Positions 11,435 to 20,485 of a DNA stretch of 64,000 bases are shown here, piece by piece. The stretch comes from Korobacter sp963703075 (lineage in GTDB: Bacteria; Acidobacteriota; Terriglobia; Terriglobales; Acidobacteriaceae). A model generated the notes under the pieces. The model made no database searches. It worked only from the letters and a program-made list of their open reading frames with translations, and was not told the DNA's origin. The stretch lies in the NCBI GenBank assembly GCA_963703075.1, contig OY969786.1:2294001-2358000 (forward strand). The letters run 5' to 3'. Both the position numbers and the translations under genes were made by a program. Positions within the stretch are counted from its first letter, which is position 1; the number at the start of each line of letters is the position of its first letter.

Positions 11435-12643
11435 TTACGCGCGCGCGGAAGCTGCCGCATTGCGCGTTGGTTCGATAAAGTCCGGTGCCAGGCCCAGGGC
11501 AATTTCTTCGCGGATGATTCGCAGCAGATGCGAGTCTTCCACCACTTTCACCTGGTCCGCCAGATCCACAAATCGGCGGTAGACGTTGTCGAGATCGCGG
11601 CGCGAGAAGCGATATCCAAGCTCTTCGCAAAGATGGTTGAGCGCGCTGCGGCCCGAATGTTTTCCGAGAACAAGCTTGTTGTCGGGAAGACCCACCGATT
11701 GCGGCGTCATGATCTCGTAGGTCAATGGGTTCTTCAGAACGCCATCCTGATGAATGCCGGCTTCGTGTGCGAACGCGTTGCGCCCTACGATCGCCTTATT
11801 CGCCTGTACCTGCGCTCCGGTGATTTCCGTGAGCAACGCGCTTGTCGGATAAAGCTGCTCTGAGTGAATCCCCGTTTCATAGGGATAGGCGTCGGAGCGT
11901 ACGCGGAGCGCCATTGCGACCTCTTCCAGCGACGCATTCCCGGCCCGCTCGCCGATGCCGTTGATGGTGCACTCGATCTGCCGCGCACCCGCCTCGATGG
12001 CGGCCAGTGAATTCGCGACCGCCATCCCGAGATCGTTGTGGCAGTGGCAGGAGAGAACGATGTCGTCGCGATGGATGCGTTCCCGCACCGCGCTGAAGAT
12101 GCGCGTAATGTCGCTCGGCACCGTGTAGCCAACCGTGTCGGGAAGGTTGAGCGTGGTTGCCCCAGCTTCGACTGCGGCTTCGCAGACCGAGCAAAGAAAC
12201 TCGAGATCTGTGCGAGTCGCGTCTTCGGGAGAGAACTCTACATCCGGACACAGAGAGCGCGCAAAACGTACTTGCTCAAAAGCCTGCCCGATGCACTGCT
12301 CGCGCGTCATGTGGAGCTTGTACTTCAAATGGATATCGCTGGTGGCGAGGAACACGTGGATACGCGGACGGGCAGCGTTCTGCAATGCATGCCAAGCCCG
12401 TTCAATATCCTTGGCATTGGCGCGGGCAAGGCCGGCAATCTTGGGCCGACGAATTTCGGCAGCGATCCTCTGCACCGACTCGAAATCGCCTTCCGAAGAG
12501 ATGGGAAACCCAGCTTCAATCACATCCACGCCCAGGCGGTCCAATTGCCGCGCCATGCGCAGCTTCTCCGCCGGATGCATGCTGCAACCGGGAGACTGTT
12601 CGCCGTCACGCAGGGTGGTGTCGAAGATGGTGATTCTCGCCAT
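11435..12643 (-). CDS. leuA: 2-isopropylmalate synthase lacking the C-terminal regulatory domain
   Basis: A 402-residue synthase condensing acetyl-CoA with 2-oxoisovalerate. The catalytic barrel is complete: FDTTLRDGEQSPG, FLATSDIHLKYKL, VEFSPEDATRTD, the metal ligands in CHCHNDLGMAVANS and INGIGERAGNA, and AFAHEAGIHQDG plus VLGKHSGR. Typical LeuA proteins are over 500 residues because a LeuA dimer/allosteric domain binds leucine. Here the chain stops about 25 residues past the linker, and leuB begins 25 bases later, so the domain is absent rather than frameshifted away. Leucine feedback is therefore doubtful. The IHLKYKL region supports LeuA over NifV. GGAGG precedes the ATG. Confidence 0.93.
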   Translation of the reverse strand: MARITIFDTTLRDGEQSPGCSMHPAEKLRMARQLDRLGVDVIEAGFPISSEGDFESVQRIAAEIRRPKIAGLARANAKDIERAWHALQNAARPRIHVFLATSDIHLKYKLHMTREQCIGQAFEQVRFARSLCPDVEFSPEDATRTDLEFLCSVCEAAVEAGATTLNLPDTVGYTVPSDITRIFSAVRERIHRDDIVLSCHCHNDLGMAVANSLAAIEAGARQIECTINGIGERAGNASLEEVAMALRVRSDAYPYETGIHSEQLYPTSALLTEITGAQVQANKAIVGRNAFAHEAGIHQDGVLKNPLTYEIMTPQSVGLPDNKLVLGKHSGRSALNHLCEELGYRFSRRDLDNVYRRFVDLADQVKVVEDSHLLRIIREEIALGLAPDFIEPTRNAAASARA

Positions 12644-12734
12644 TCGTCCTCCTCAACCCAATACGGGCCGCGGCCTGGGGGCAGGCCGTAGTAAGAAAGT
12701 AACGAGGGCTAGAGGATAACTCAAGTTTATAATT

Positions 12735-12768
12735 CTTATGTTTAGTATTAGGATATCTTATCCATAAG
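12735..12768. promoter_or_regulatory. Putative LysR operator between leuA and the LysR gene
   Basis: The divergent intergenic region contains nested inverted repeats: CTTATG at 12735-12740 with CATAAG at 12763-12768, and inside them GGATA/TATCC (12751-12763) around a TCT centre. AT-rich dyads of this type between a LysR gene and its divergent target are typical binding sites. Assignment is by position and symmetry only. Confidence 0.55.
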
Positions 12769-12799
12769 CGTAGCAAGGCTTTAGAACGGAGTTCTATAA

Positions 12800-13717
12800 G
12801 TGGATCTGTTTCAGCTGGAAACGTTCCTGATGGTGGCCCAGGAGGGCAGTTTCTCCAAAGCGGCCAAAAAGCTCTATCGCACGCAACCGGCGATCAGCCA
12901 GACCGTGCGCAAGCTGGAGGAAGAGATTGGCGAGGCGCTGTTCGACCGGTCCTCACGCGAGGGAATCCTCACGGATGCCGGCAAGGTGCTGGAGGAGTAT
13001 GCCCAGCGCCTGCTCAACATGCGGGTCGAGGCGCTGGCCGCGGTGGGAGAGGTGCGTCAACTAGAGCGCGGCCGGCTCAGCATTGGTGCGAACGAAGTAA
13101 CTTGTTTGTACCTGCTGCCCATGCTCGATAAATATCGCGATCGCTGCCCGATGGTTTCGATCGCGGTGCAGCGCTCCCTGGCCAGCCATATTCCGGAAGA
13201 GTTGATGAACCGCAGCATCGAGTTGGGGCTTATCACCTACAAAGTGGACCAGCCTGACTTGCGCTCGGTGGTGATTTATCGCGACGAACTGGTCTTTGTC
13301 ATGCCCCCTTCGCACCCACTCGCGAACGCAGGGCCGCTCAGCATCTCCCAACTGGGGGCCGAAGTTTTCGTCGCGCACAATGTTCCTTCGCCTTACCGGG
13401 CGAAGGTGATCGACACCTTTAAGCACAAGAACGTGCCGCTACACATGCACGTTGAGCTGCCCACGGTCGAGGCAATCAAAAAGTTCGTGGCGCGCGAGCG
13501 CGGCCTCGCGTTGCTGCCCGGCATCTCGGTGGAAGACGAACTGGCGCGCGGCGAACTGGTGAGCGCCAGGATCAAGGAGCTGGCCTTCGAGCGAAAGGTG
13601 AGGATCGTTTACCGCAAAAACTCCGCCCTCTCTCATGCCGCGCGCGCGTTTCTCGATGTGGCAGAGAGTTTCGCCAAGCAGAAGGGCGGACGATACCTGT
13701 TTCAACCGGATCGCTAA
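12800..13717 (+). CDS. LysR family transcriptional regulator
   Basis: A 305-residue LysR-type regulator. The N-terminal winged helix-turn-helix (MDLFQLETFLMVAQEGSFSKAAKKLYRTQPAISQTVRKLEEEIGEALFDR) is textbook. The periplasmic-binding-protein-like effector domain follows from about residue 90, with RGLALLPGISVEDELARGEL near the end. The start is GTG at 12800 with GGAG eight bases upstream. It is divergent from leuABCD across 156 bases carrying a dyad, so control of the leucine operon is the simplest inference; the effector is unknown. Confidence 0.9.
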   Translation: MDLFQLETFLMVAQEGSFSKAAKKLYRTQPAISQTVRKLEEEIGEALFDRSSREGILTDAGKVLEEYAQRLLNMRVEALAAVGEVRQLERGRLSIGANEVTCLYLLPMLDKYRDRCPMVSIAVQRSLASHIPEELMNRSIELGLITYKVDQPDLRSVVIYRDELVFVMPPSHPLANAGPLSISQLGAEVFVAHNVPSPYRAKVIDTFKHKNVPLHMHVELPTVEAIKKFVARERGLALLPGISVEDELARGELVSARIKELAFERKVRIVYRKNSALSHAARAFLDVAESFAKQKGGRYLFQPDR

Positions 13718-13750
13718 TACCTTCTCAAGGCAAGAAATAACGCCTCAGGA

Positions 13751-13756
13751 TATAAT
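13751..13756 (+). promoter_or_regulatory. Possible -10 element of the flavoprotein gene
   Basis: A perfect TATAAT lies 33 bases upstream of the ATG at 13790. No convincing -35 hexamer is seen 16-18 bases further upstream, so this is a weak call. Confidence 0.35.
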
Positions 13757-13789
13757 CCCGGAACTCTACCGAAACCTGGTAACGGCAAC

Positions 13790-15724
13790 ATGGATGACAA
13801 AAAGCGGGACCATCAGCTTGGGATGGACCGCAGCATTACCCGCCGTGACTTTCTGAACGGCGTGGCCCTCACCGTCGGCGGCGCTCTCGTCGCACCACAA
13901 TTCCTGCATGCAAGCGATGAGAATCCCAGTCCGGCGCCGGGGGAGTATTACCCACCCGCGCTGATGGGGCTGCGCGGCAACCATGAAGGCTCTTACACCT
14001 ACGCCCATCAATTGCGCGATGGTGACTTTGTGAAGGCGGGCTCGCACCCGCAGGCGACGGGCGAAGAATACGATCTCGTCATCGTGGGCGGCGGAATCAG
14101 CGGTCTGGCCGCTGCGCATTTCTACCGCAAAGCCGCCGGCGCTGGCGCCAAAATCCTGATCCTCGACAATCATGACGATTTTGGCGGACATGCCAAGCGC
14201 AACGAGTTCCGCGCCGCGAATCGCTTGCTGCTCGGCTATGGAGGCACCCAATCGATCGAGAGTCCCTCCGAGTACAGCGCGGTTGCCAAGGGCGTGCTGA
14301 AAGATCTCGGCATTGAACCCAAACGGTTCTACAAGGACTACGACCAAAAGCTATACGCCCAGCTGGGCACGGCGAACTTCTTTGACAAGGAGACGTTTGG
14401 AGAAGACCGGCTGGTGCCGGGAATGTTCTCGATACCGTGGCAGGAGTGGGTGAAGAAGACTCCACTCTCCGACGCCGCGCAGCGCGACATTGCGCGGGTC
14501 TATACAGAAAAGATTGATTACCTCCCGGGGCTCTCGAGCGAGGAAAAACGCGCCAAGCTGGCGAAGATCAGCTACGCAGATTACTTGACGAAGTACGCGA
14601 AGTGCAGCCCCGAGGTGCTTCCCTTCTTCCAATCGCGCACCAACGATCTGTTCTGCGTGAACATCGAGGCGGTCCCGACGCTCGCCATCCTTGAAGCTGG
14701 CGATGACTACGGGCTCCACTATGCGGGGCTGGACGGCCTTGGCTTGGGCAATGCGAGCCAGGGTCGCGGCGAAGAGAAGCAGGAGCCCTACATCTTCCAT
14801 TTTCCCGATGGCAACGCGTCGGTGGCGCGGCTGCTCGTGCGCGCCTTGATTCCAGAAGCCATGCCGGGACACACCATGGAAGACGTGGTCACTGCGCACG
14901 CCGACTACAGCAAGCTCGACCGCACGGGAACGCCGGTGCGCATCCGGCTGAACAGCACAGTGGTGCGTGCCAAGCACGTCGGCGATCCGGCGACGGCGAA
15001 GCAAGTGGAAGTGCAGTACATGCAGAATGGCAAGCTGCAGAGCGTGGTCGGAAACGCCTGCGTGATGGCCTGCTACAACATGATGATTCCCTATCTCTGC
15101 CCCGAACTTCCGCAGGCACAGAAAGACGCGCTCGGCGAGGGGGTGAAGGCGCCGCTGGTTTACACCCACGTGGCGATTCGGAATTGGCAGATCTTCGAGA
15201 AGCTCGGCATGTGGCAGGTGGTTTGCCCGGGAAGCTATCACGTGTATGTTGCGCTGGATTTCCCGGTCAGCATCGGGAGCTACAAATTCCCCAGCCATCC
15301 CGATGAACCGATGGTGCTCTTCATGCTCCGAACTCCCTGCAAGCCGGGACTCTCGCAGAAAGACCAGTACCGGGCCGGACGCATGGAACTCTTTACCACG
15401 CCCTATGAAACCATGGAGCGCAACATTCGCGAACAACTTGCGCGCATGTTCGGCAAAGAGGGCTTCGATCCGGCGCGCGACATCGCCGGCATCACCGTGA
15501 ACCGCTGGGCGCACGGATACGCTTACGGCTACAACACCCTCTTCGATCCTGACGTGCCCGAGGATCAGCGGCCCCACGTCATCGGACGCAAGCCATTCGG
15601 CCGCATCTCCATTGCGAACTCAGACGCCGCCGCGACCGCTTACACGGATGCTGCCATCGACCAGGCTTATCGCGCGGTGAACGAGATCCTCGGCCAAACG
15701 CGCGCTTCCACCGCCGGCATGTGA
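13790..15724 (+). CDS. Tat-exported FAD-dependent amine oxidoreductase, spermidine dehydrogenase-like
   Basis: A 644-residue flavoprotein. Residues about 15-42 hold a twin-arginine signal (SITRRDFLNGVALTVGGALV), so it is probably exported folded with FAD. The dinucleotide fold follows as YDLVIVGGGISGLAAAHFYRK with the acidic ILDNHDDFGGHAKRNEF end of the second strand. A C-terminal segment (ISIANSDAAATAYTDAAIDQAYRAVNEI) contains the second FAD contact. Overall layout and the Tat start resemble bacterial spermidine dehydrogenase (SpdH), which oxidises spermidine to an aldehyde and a diamine; the substrate here is inferred only from that resemblance. The gene is followed by a convergent DUF885 gene. 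Confidence 0.75.
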   Translation: MDDKKRDHQLGMDRSITRRDFLNGVALTVGGALVAPQFLHASDENPSPAPGEYYPPALMGLRGNHEGSYTYAHQLRDGDFVKAGSHPQATGEEYDLVIVGGGISGLAAAHFYRKAAGAGAKILILDNHDDFGGHAKRNEFRAANRLLLGYGGTQSIESPSEYSAVAKGVLKDLGIEPKRFYKDYDQKLYAQLGTANFFDKETFGEDRLVPGMFSIPWQEWVKKTPLSDAAQRDIARVYTEKIDYLPGLSSEEKRAKLAKISYADYLTKYAKCSPEVLPFFQSRTNDLFCVNIEAVPTLAILEAGDDYGLHYAGLDGLGLGNASQGRGEEKQEPYIFHFPDGNASVARLLVRALIPEAMPGHTMEDVVTAHADYSKLDRTGTPVRIRLNSTVVRAKHVGDPATAKQVEVQYMQNGKLQSVVGNACVMACYNMMIPYLCPELPQAQKDALGEGVKAPLVYTHVAIRNWQIFEKLGMWQVVCPGSYHVYVALDFPVSIGSYKFPSHPDEPMVLFMLRTPCKPGLSQKDQYRAGRMELFTTPYETMERNIREQLARMFGKEGFDPARDIAGITVNRWAHGYAYGYNTLFDPDVPEDQRPHVIGRKPFGRISIANSDAAATAYTDAAIDQAYRAVNEILGQTRASTAGM

Positions 15725-15735
15725 ACGCCTAACGC

Positions 15736-17652
15736 CTAATGTGCCCGACGCGCCTTCTTCGGAGCCGTGGCGCCCATGGTTGCCTGTGAGATTTTCAGGT
15801 TGGCCGGGATACCCAGCAGGATCTCGCCCGCCAGCGGTAAGGGCACGGCGCCAAGGTCAAGCGCCCGATTGTGGAACTCGAGGTTGGTGAACGCCGCACC
15901 CTTCGCCTTCTGGTATTTCGCGCGCAAATCATTCCAGCCCCGGATGCCCACGTAATAGGTTGGCAGTTGCGTCGCAGTTAACTTCGCGCGCTGCAGCTTG
16001 CCTTGTGCTTCGGCCTGCGTCTGAAATGCCTGGCGGGTCATCAGGTCCATCGCCTCGTCATCGGTCATGTTCATGGTCTGCATGCGGATGTCGAGAATCG
16101 TATTCGCGAGCACGCGCAGCCGGATTTTCTTCATCACCAGCCGGTAGCGCGGATCGTTATCGAGGTATCCCTCGTCCATCATGATGCCGGCCACGTACTC
16201 CGCCCAACCTTCCACGTAACAACCGTTCGCGGAATAAGCTCGCAATAAGCGACGGGTGGGCGGCTCGACGCTGTTCGCGTGTTCGAACTGAATGTAGTGT
16301 CCGGGAAGAACTTCGTGAATCGTTAGCCAATGCAGGGTGAAATTGTTGTACTCGCGCAGCTTCGATTCCGCTTGCGCGTCCGGCGTCTTCGGATCGATCG
16401 GCGTGACCCAGTACTGCGCTTCGGTATTCGGGTCGAGCGGCGGCGGCGCGTGGAAGCCTGCCACCGAGTACACGCCGCGCATGAAGTCGGGCGTCGCCAC
16501 CACCTTCAGATTGTCACGGTCGCTGAGGCCGACAATCTTCTTCTCGCGGATGAAGTCGATAATGCTCTGCAGGTCATTCTTAATGTAATCCATTAACTGA
16601 TCGCGCTCGGGGTGGTCCTGGCCGATACGATCGAGGACTTCGCCGATAATCTTGTTTTCCCGGTCGACTCCGCTGAAGTCGCTGTGATCAGTGTGGTCGG
16701 GAAACATCTCGCGATGCAGAGGCAACGCAATTTCCAGCATTTCCGCGCGCACCGACCGCATATCCGACTCAGCGTCGGTTAACAACTCTTCCGGCGTGAC
16801 ATTGGCCTCCATCGTGAGCCGGAATTTTTCGTCATACCATTCCTTCCCCAGCCGCCAGCTGCGGCCATTCGTGGGACGAGTGGCAAGGTCGGTCTGCATC
16901 CACTGCGTGAAATCCGTAAGCGCCTTCTTGGCTGCCGGAGAAAAACGATCGTAGCGCTGGCGCACCGGGCCGCTCGGCGGCAGATCCTTGCCGATGTCGT
17001 CGATCATCTCGAGATTGCCCGCGTTCTCTTCGGCGGCAACCTTGATAAAAATTGGATCGGAATCTGTGAGCTGCTGCCGCGCCTGCCCGATGAATCGCGC
17101 GATCTGCGCGATCCGCGACACCGCATCCGCCATGCGAACATCTTTCGGCGCGTATTCCTGCGAAATGTTCAAAAACAGCGCATTGCCGATCAGTTCGACC
17201 CAGACGGTCGGATTGTGTTTGTAACTTTGAATTTTTTCCAGTTCAAGCAGATTACCCGAGATCCCGTCGTCGATCATGATCCAGTCGGCGTGGTCCTGCG
17301 CGCCCAGGCTGCGGTAGGGCACTTGGCTGCGGATGCGTTCTCGCCAGTGCCGGTAAAACTTCAACTGATCGGCAATATCTTCGGTGCCAAGTTCATCCAG
17401 TTCGCCATCCAGGCGCACCAGCTTCCCGGTTTCCGGATCGGTGTAGGTGTGGTATCCAGCACCCGATGCCGACACCGGAGAAAGTTGAAGTGATTGATGA
17501 AGGAATTGTTCGGAGAGCTTGGCTAGGCGTTCGCTCGGGGTTCCGGTCACAGGCGCCTCTGGCGTTGGGTGGCGGGTCGTTGTGGCGGCGGGAACGACAA
17601 CCGAAAAGAGCAGGAAAGCGACAACGCAGAAAAGCCGGAACGCAACGTTCAT
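15736..17652 (-). CDS. Secreted DUF885 family hydrolase (second copy)
   Basis: A 638-residue DUF885 protein with an N-terminal signal peptide (hydrophobic stretch about residues 5-22). The hallmark is present in variant form as IHEVLPGHYIQFEHA, followed by GCYVEGWAEYVAGIM and a late AQGKLQRAKLTATQLPTYYVG. Compared with the copy at 4.8-6.6 kb it is longer and strongly diverged, so the two are paralogues of different subgroups rather than a recent duplication. Its stop is 11 bases from the convergent flavoprotein gene, and a terminator hairpin of the upstream marR lies just before its start. Confidence 0.82.
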   Translation of the reverse strand: MNVAFRLFCVVAFLLFSVVVPAATTTRHPTPEAPVTGTPSERLAKLSEQFLHQSLQLSPVSASGAGYHTYTDPETGKLVRLDGELDELGTEDIADQLKFYRHWRERIRSQVPYRSLGAQDHADWIMIDDGISGNLLELEKIQSYKHNPTVWVELIGNALFLNISQEYAPKDVRMADAVSRIAQIARFIGQARQQLTDSDPIFIKVAAEENAGNLEMIDDIGKDLPPSGPVRQRYDRFSPAAKKALTDFTQWMQTDLATRPTNGRSWRLGKEWYDEKFRLTMEANVTPEELLTDAESDMRSVRAEMLEIALPLHREMFPDHTDHSDFSGVDRENKIIGEVLDRIGQDHPERDQLMDYIKNDLQSIIDFIREKKIVGLSDRDNLKVVATPDFMRGVYSVAGFHAPPPLDPNTEAQYWVTPIDPKTPDAQAESKLREYNNFTLHWLTIHEVLPGHYIQFEHANSVEPPTRRLLRAYSANGCYVEGWAEYVAGIMMDEGYLDNDPRYRLVMKKIRLRVLANTILDIRMQTMNMTDDEAMDLMTRQAFQTQAEAQGKLQRAKLTATQLPTYYVGIRGWNDLRAKYQKAKGAAFTNLEFHNRALDLGAVPLPLAGEILLGIPANLKISQATMGATAPKKARRAH

Positions 17653-17674
17653 CGAAACCTCGAGGCAAAGAAGA

Positions 17675-17697
17675 ACCCGCCAGTATAAATGGCGGGT
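17675..17697 (-). terminator. Terminator-like hairpin after the first marR gene
   Basis: Eight-base arms ACCCGCCA and TGGCGGGT around a seven-base loop. On the minus strand they are followed by TTCTTCTTT, a weak U-tract. It sits between the marR stop (17748) and the DUF885 start. Confidence 0.6.
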
Positions 17698-17747
17698 AGG
17701 AAGATTCCTGGCTTACCGGCAGCGGGCGTCGAGGAAAGTCAGGCGGG

Positions 17748-18239
17748 CTACCGCTCCCCTGTCGCGGCCTTGCCGCGCATCTTCACCAGGGCAGAGCTCT
17801 TCTCGTTGCGGCTGCGATTTTTTACGGTCATCGCTCTCTTCAGTGAGACTACCAGGGCCGACCCGGAGGACTGCAGCATCTCCTGATGGTGCAATGCCAG
17901 TTCGCGCAGGACACGCTCCGCCTTGGAGGTGAGTACGATAAGAACTTCGCGTTTATCGTGATCGCTCCGCTTGCGATTGATGTATCCGTTGTTTTCCAGG
18001 CGGTCCACCAGCTCCACCGTGCTGTGGTGCTGGATCTGCAGCCTCTCCGCAATTTCGCCAATGCGCGCACGCACTCCTTCCGGCAGGCCTTTCACCGCTA
18101 AAAGCAACTGGTGTTGCTGCGGTTCGAGCCCAGCCGCGCGAGCGGCGTCCTCACTGAAGCGGAGGAATTTGCGAATCTGGTAACGGAATTCCGCAAGCGC
18201 CCGATAATCATCGGGATAAATGTCCTTCTCCTCGCTCAT
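17748..18239 (-). CDS. MarR family transcriptional regulator
   Basis: A 163-residue MarR protein with the winged helix IGEIAERLQIQHHSTVELVDRLENNGYINRKRSDHDKREVLIVLT. The ATG at 18239 has GGGAGG five bases upstream, better than an in-frame TTG at 18251. It is divergent from purB, with a strong dyad between them, implying autoregulation. The ligand is unknown. A second MarR gene downstream of purB has a similar operator. Confidence 0.88.
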   Translation of the reverse strand: MSEEKDIYPDDYRALAEFRYQIRKFLRFSEDAARAAGLEPQQHQLLLAVKGLPEGVRARIGEIAERLQIQHHSTVELVDRLENNGYINRKRSDHDKREVLIVLTSKAERVLRELALHHQEMLQSSGSALVVSLKRAMTVKNRSRNEKSSALVKMRGKAATGER

Positions 18240-18253
18240 GACGCCTCCCAAAA

Positions 18254-18274
18254 TTATATCGTTTTACGACATAA
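18254..18274. promoter_or_regulatory. MarR operator between marR and purB
   Basis: Arms TTATATCG (18254-18261) and CGACATAA (18267-18274) are inverted repeats matching at seven of eight positions, separated by TTTTA. The site lies 15 bases upstream of the marR start codon, where binding would block its transcription, and in the leader of divergent purB. Confidence 0.7.
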
Positions 18275-18393
18275 CAGCAACACAGCAAGGCGACAGCTTT
18301 TGGCACGTCCCTATTTGGATGCCCACGCCTGAGCCGCACGATTTAGAATACGAACATTCACAATTCTTTTCAGTGATTACGAAGGAGACCTGC

Positions 18394-19689
18394 TTGATCC
18401 CCCGGTATACAAGGCCCGAAATGGGCCGCATCTGGAGCGATGAAAATAAGTTCCGAACTTGGCTTGACGTCGAGATTGCCGCCAGCGAAACCCTGGCGGA
18501 GGCCGGCATCGTGCCCCCTGAAGCTGCACGCGCCATCCGCGAAAAAGGCAATTTCGACGTTGCACGGATCCTGCAAATCGAATCCGAAGTGAAGCACGAT
18601 GTGATCGCCTTCACCACCAACGTAGCCCAGTTCATCGGCCCGGAATCCCGCTGGCTGCATTACGGCCTCACCTCGAACGACGTCGTTGACACTGCCCAGG
18701 CTTTGCTGATCAAGCAGGCGTCCACCATCCTTCGCAAGGATCTCGATGCTCTAGCCGATGCCCTTAAACGCCGCGCGTACGAATTCAAAGACACTCCCAC
18801 CATTGGCCGTACCCATGGCGTGCATGCCGAACCCACAACTTTCGGCCTGAAACTCGCCAACTGGTACTCGGAAACCCAGCGCAACATTGCGCGTTTCGAA
18901 CTCGCGGCCGAGCAAATGCGCGTCGGCAAACTTTCCGGCGCCGTCGGCAACACGGCACACCTCGAACCCGAGTATGAAGAACGCATCTGCCAACGGCTCG
19001 GTTTAAACGTTGCTGCCATCTCCACCCAGGTCATTCAGCGCGATCGCCATGCGTTCTACGTAGCAACCCTCGCCACCATCGCTTCCACCCTCGACAAAAT
19101 CGCCACCGAAATCCGGCACCTGCAGCGCACCGAGGTCCGCGAGGCAGAAGAGTTCTTCAGCGAAAAGCAGAAGGGCTCCTCAGCCATGCCCCATAAGCGC
19201 AACCCCGTTACCTGCGAGCAGATCAGCGGCCTCGCCCGCGTCGTCCGCTCCAACGCCCAGGCTGCTTTCGAGGATGTGGCGCTCTGGCACGAACGCGATA
19301 TCTCTCACTCCTCCGTGGAACGGATCATCCTTCCCGATTCCACGATCCTGCTCGACTACCTTTTGGCCAAGACCACAAACCTGATCGAAACCATGTTCGT
19401 CTATCCCAAGCGCATGTTGAAAAACCTTGAATCCACCGGGGGTCTGGTCTTCAGCGGCCAATTACTACTGGACCTCGTCGAAGCCGGTGTACTGCGCGAA
19501 GACGCTTATCGCATCGTGCAGCGCAACGCAATGCAGGCATGGAAGGAAGACCTCAACTTTCGCGAACTTATCTTCCATGACCCGGAAATTACCAGCCGCG
19601 TGAAACGTGAGACGCTCGAACATGCTTTCGACCTGCAGCGCCCGCTGCGGAATGTCGACAAGATATTCAAGCGCGTCTTCGGACAGTAA
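18394..19689 (+). CDS. purB: Adenylosuccinate lyase
   Basis: A 431-residue fumarase-superfamily lyase acting twice in purine synthesis: on SAICAR and on adenylosuccinate. It is full length for the Bacillus-type PurB. Signatures are RPEMGRIWSDENKF at the start, HYGLTSNDVVDTA, GRTHGVHAEPTTFGLKLA with the catalytic His, the QRDRHAFY motif, and the flexible catalytic loop KGSSAMPHKRNP. The start is a rare TTG at 18394, supported by GAAGGAG six bases upstream and by alignment to the usual N-terminus (IPRYTRPEM). Longer upstream reading is out of the family range. Confidence 0.96.
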   Translation: MIPRYTRPEMGRIWSDENKFRTWLDVEIAASETLAEAGIVPPEAARAIREKGNFDVARILQIESEVKHDVIAFTTNVAQFIGPESRWLHYGLTSNDVVDTAQALLIKQASTILRKDLDALADALKRRAYEFKDTPTIGRTHGVHAEPTTFGLKLANWYSETQRNIARFELAAEQMRVGKLSGAVGNTAHLEPEYEERICQRLGLNVAAISTQVIQRDRHAFYVATLATIASTLDKIATEIRHLQRTEVREAEEFFSEKQKGSSAMPHKRNPVTCEQISGLARVVRSNAQAAFEDVALWHERDISHSSVERIILPDSTILLDYLLAKTTNLIETMFVYPKRMLKNLESTGGLVFSGQLLLDLVEAGVLREDAYRIVQRNAMQAWKEDLNFRELIFHDPEITSRVKRETLEHAFDLQRPLRNVDKIFKRVFGQ

Positions 19690-19950
19690 CCAATTTTTCG
19701 AGTGAACATCAGCCTAGGATGGGTGCGTGCCCTTCGTCAATCACTTTCGATACTGATTTACTGATGGAACCACAGTTCAACGCGCCGACCTGCAGAAACT
19801 GCCGCATAGACGGACGATTCACAGAGACGTAACAATCATTACGAGTGGGAACAATTCTTGGATGGCCGGGCGTCACATTATTTTTTCGGGCACGACCGAG
19901 GAATACGTTATACAGATGATCGTTTTAACGAAGGTTGATGCAGAAAAGTC

Positions 19951-20418
19951 TTAAGATGCGGCAGCGCGCGCCAGGTCGAGCAGCTCGACCAGGTGTTGCA
20001 TTTGCGAATGGGAAAGCTTCGCCACCAGCGCCAATCCCGCCTCCTGCACCGGTTTATCCAGTTGTTTCAGCAGTTTGAGCCCTGCTTCCGTGATCGTGGT
20101 GGTCACCACCCGCCGGTCGCGGCGTCCCCGCTCGCGGACGATGAAGCCCATCTTGTCCAGCCGGTCCAGCAGGCGGGTGATGTCCGGATCACGCGTGACC
20201 ATGCGCTCGGCGATGGCTCCGCAGGGTAACCCGTCCTTCCCCGCTCCGCGCAAAATCCGCAACACGTTGTACTGGGTGCCCGAAATCCCATGCGGCTTCA
20301 GGACTTCGACGATCCTTCGCTGGAAGGCATCGGCCGTGCGCTGCAGCGTAAGAATGACTTCCTGCTCCGGCGAGAGGGGCTTAGTCTGCTTGATTTCGGA
20401 CTGGATCTTGCCAACCAT
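19951..20418 (-). CDS. MarR family transcriptional regulator
   Basis: A 155-residue MarR protein with N-terminal dimerisation helices and a winged helix (GLPCGAIAERMVTRDPDITRLLDRLDKMGFIVRERGRRDRRVVTTTIT). The start is the ATG at 20418; a TTG two codons upstream is an alternative. A perfect 12-base palindrome lies 15 bases upstream. It is convergent with purB across 261 bases in which I see no gene. The next gene upstream on the same strand is arsM. Confidence 0.87.
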   Translation of the reverse strand: MVGKIQSEIKQTKPLSPEQEVILTLQRTADAFQRRIVEVLKPHGISGTQYNVLRILRGAGKDGLPCGAIAERMVTRDPDITRLLDRLDKMGFIVRERGRRDRRVVTTTITEAGLKLLKQLDKPVQEAGLALVAKLSHSQMQHLVELLDLARAAAS

Positions 20419-20433
20419 CTGCAATCACGATAC

Positions 20434-20445
20434 TCGTTATAACGA
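20434..20445. promoter_or_regulatory. MarR operator upstream of the second marR
   Basis: TCGTTATAACGA is a perfect palindrome. On the minus strand it extends to ATATCGTT, an eight-mer also present in the operator of the first marR gene at 18256-18263. Confidence 0.65.
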
Positions 20446-20485
20446 TATTTGGCAACTCTGTCAGGACCAGCGAGATCGCACGCCA

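Noticed and set aside
11435..12643. Homocitrate synthase (NifV) instead of LeuA
   Set aside because: Length alone would fit, but the SDIHLKYKL region and location before leuBCD fit LeuA.
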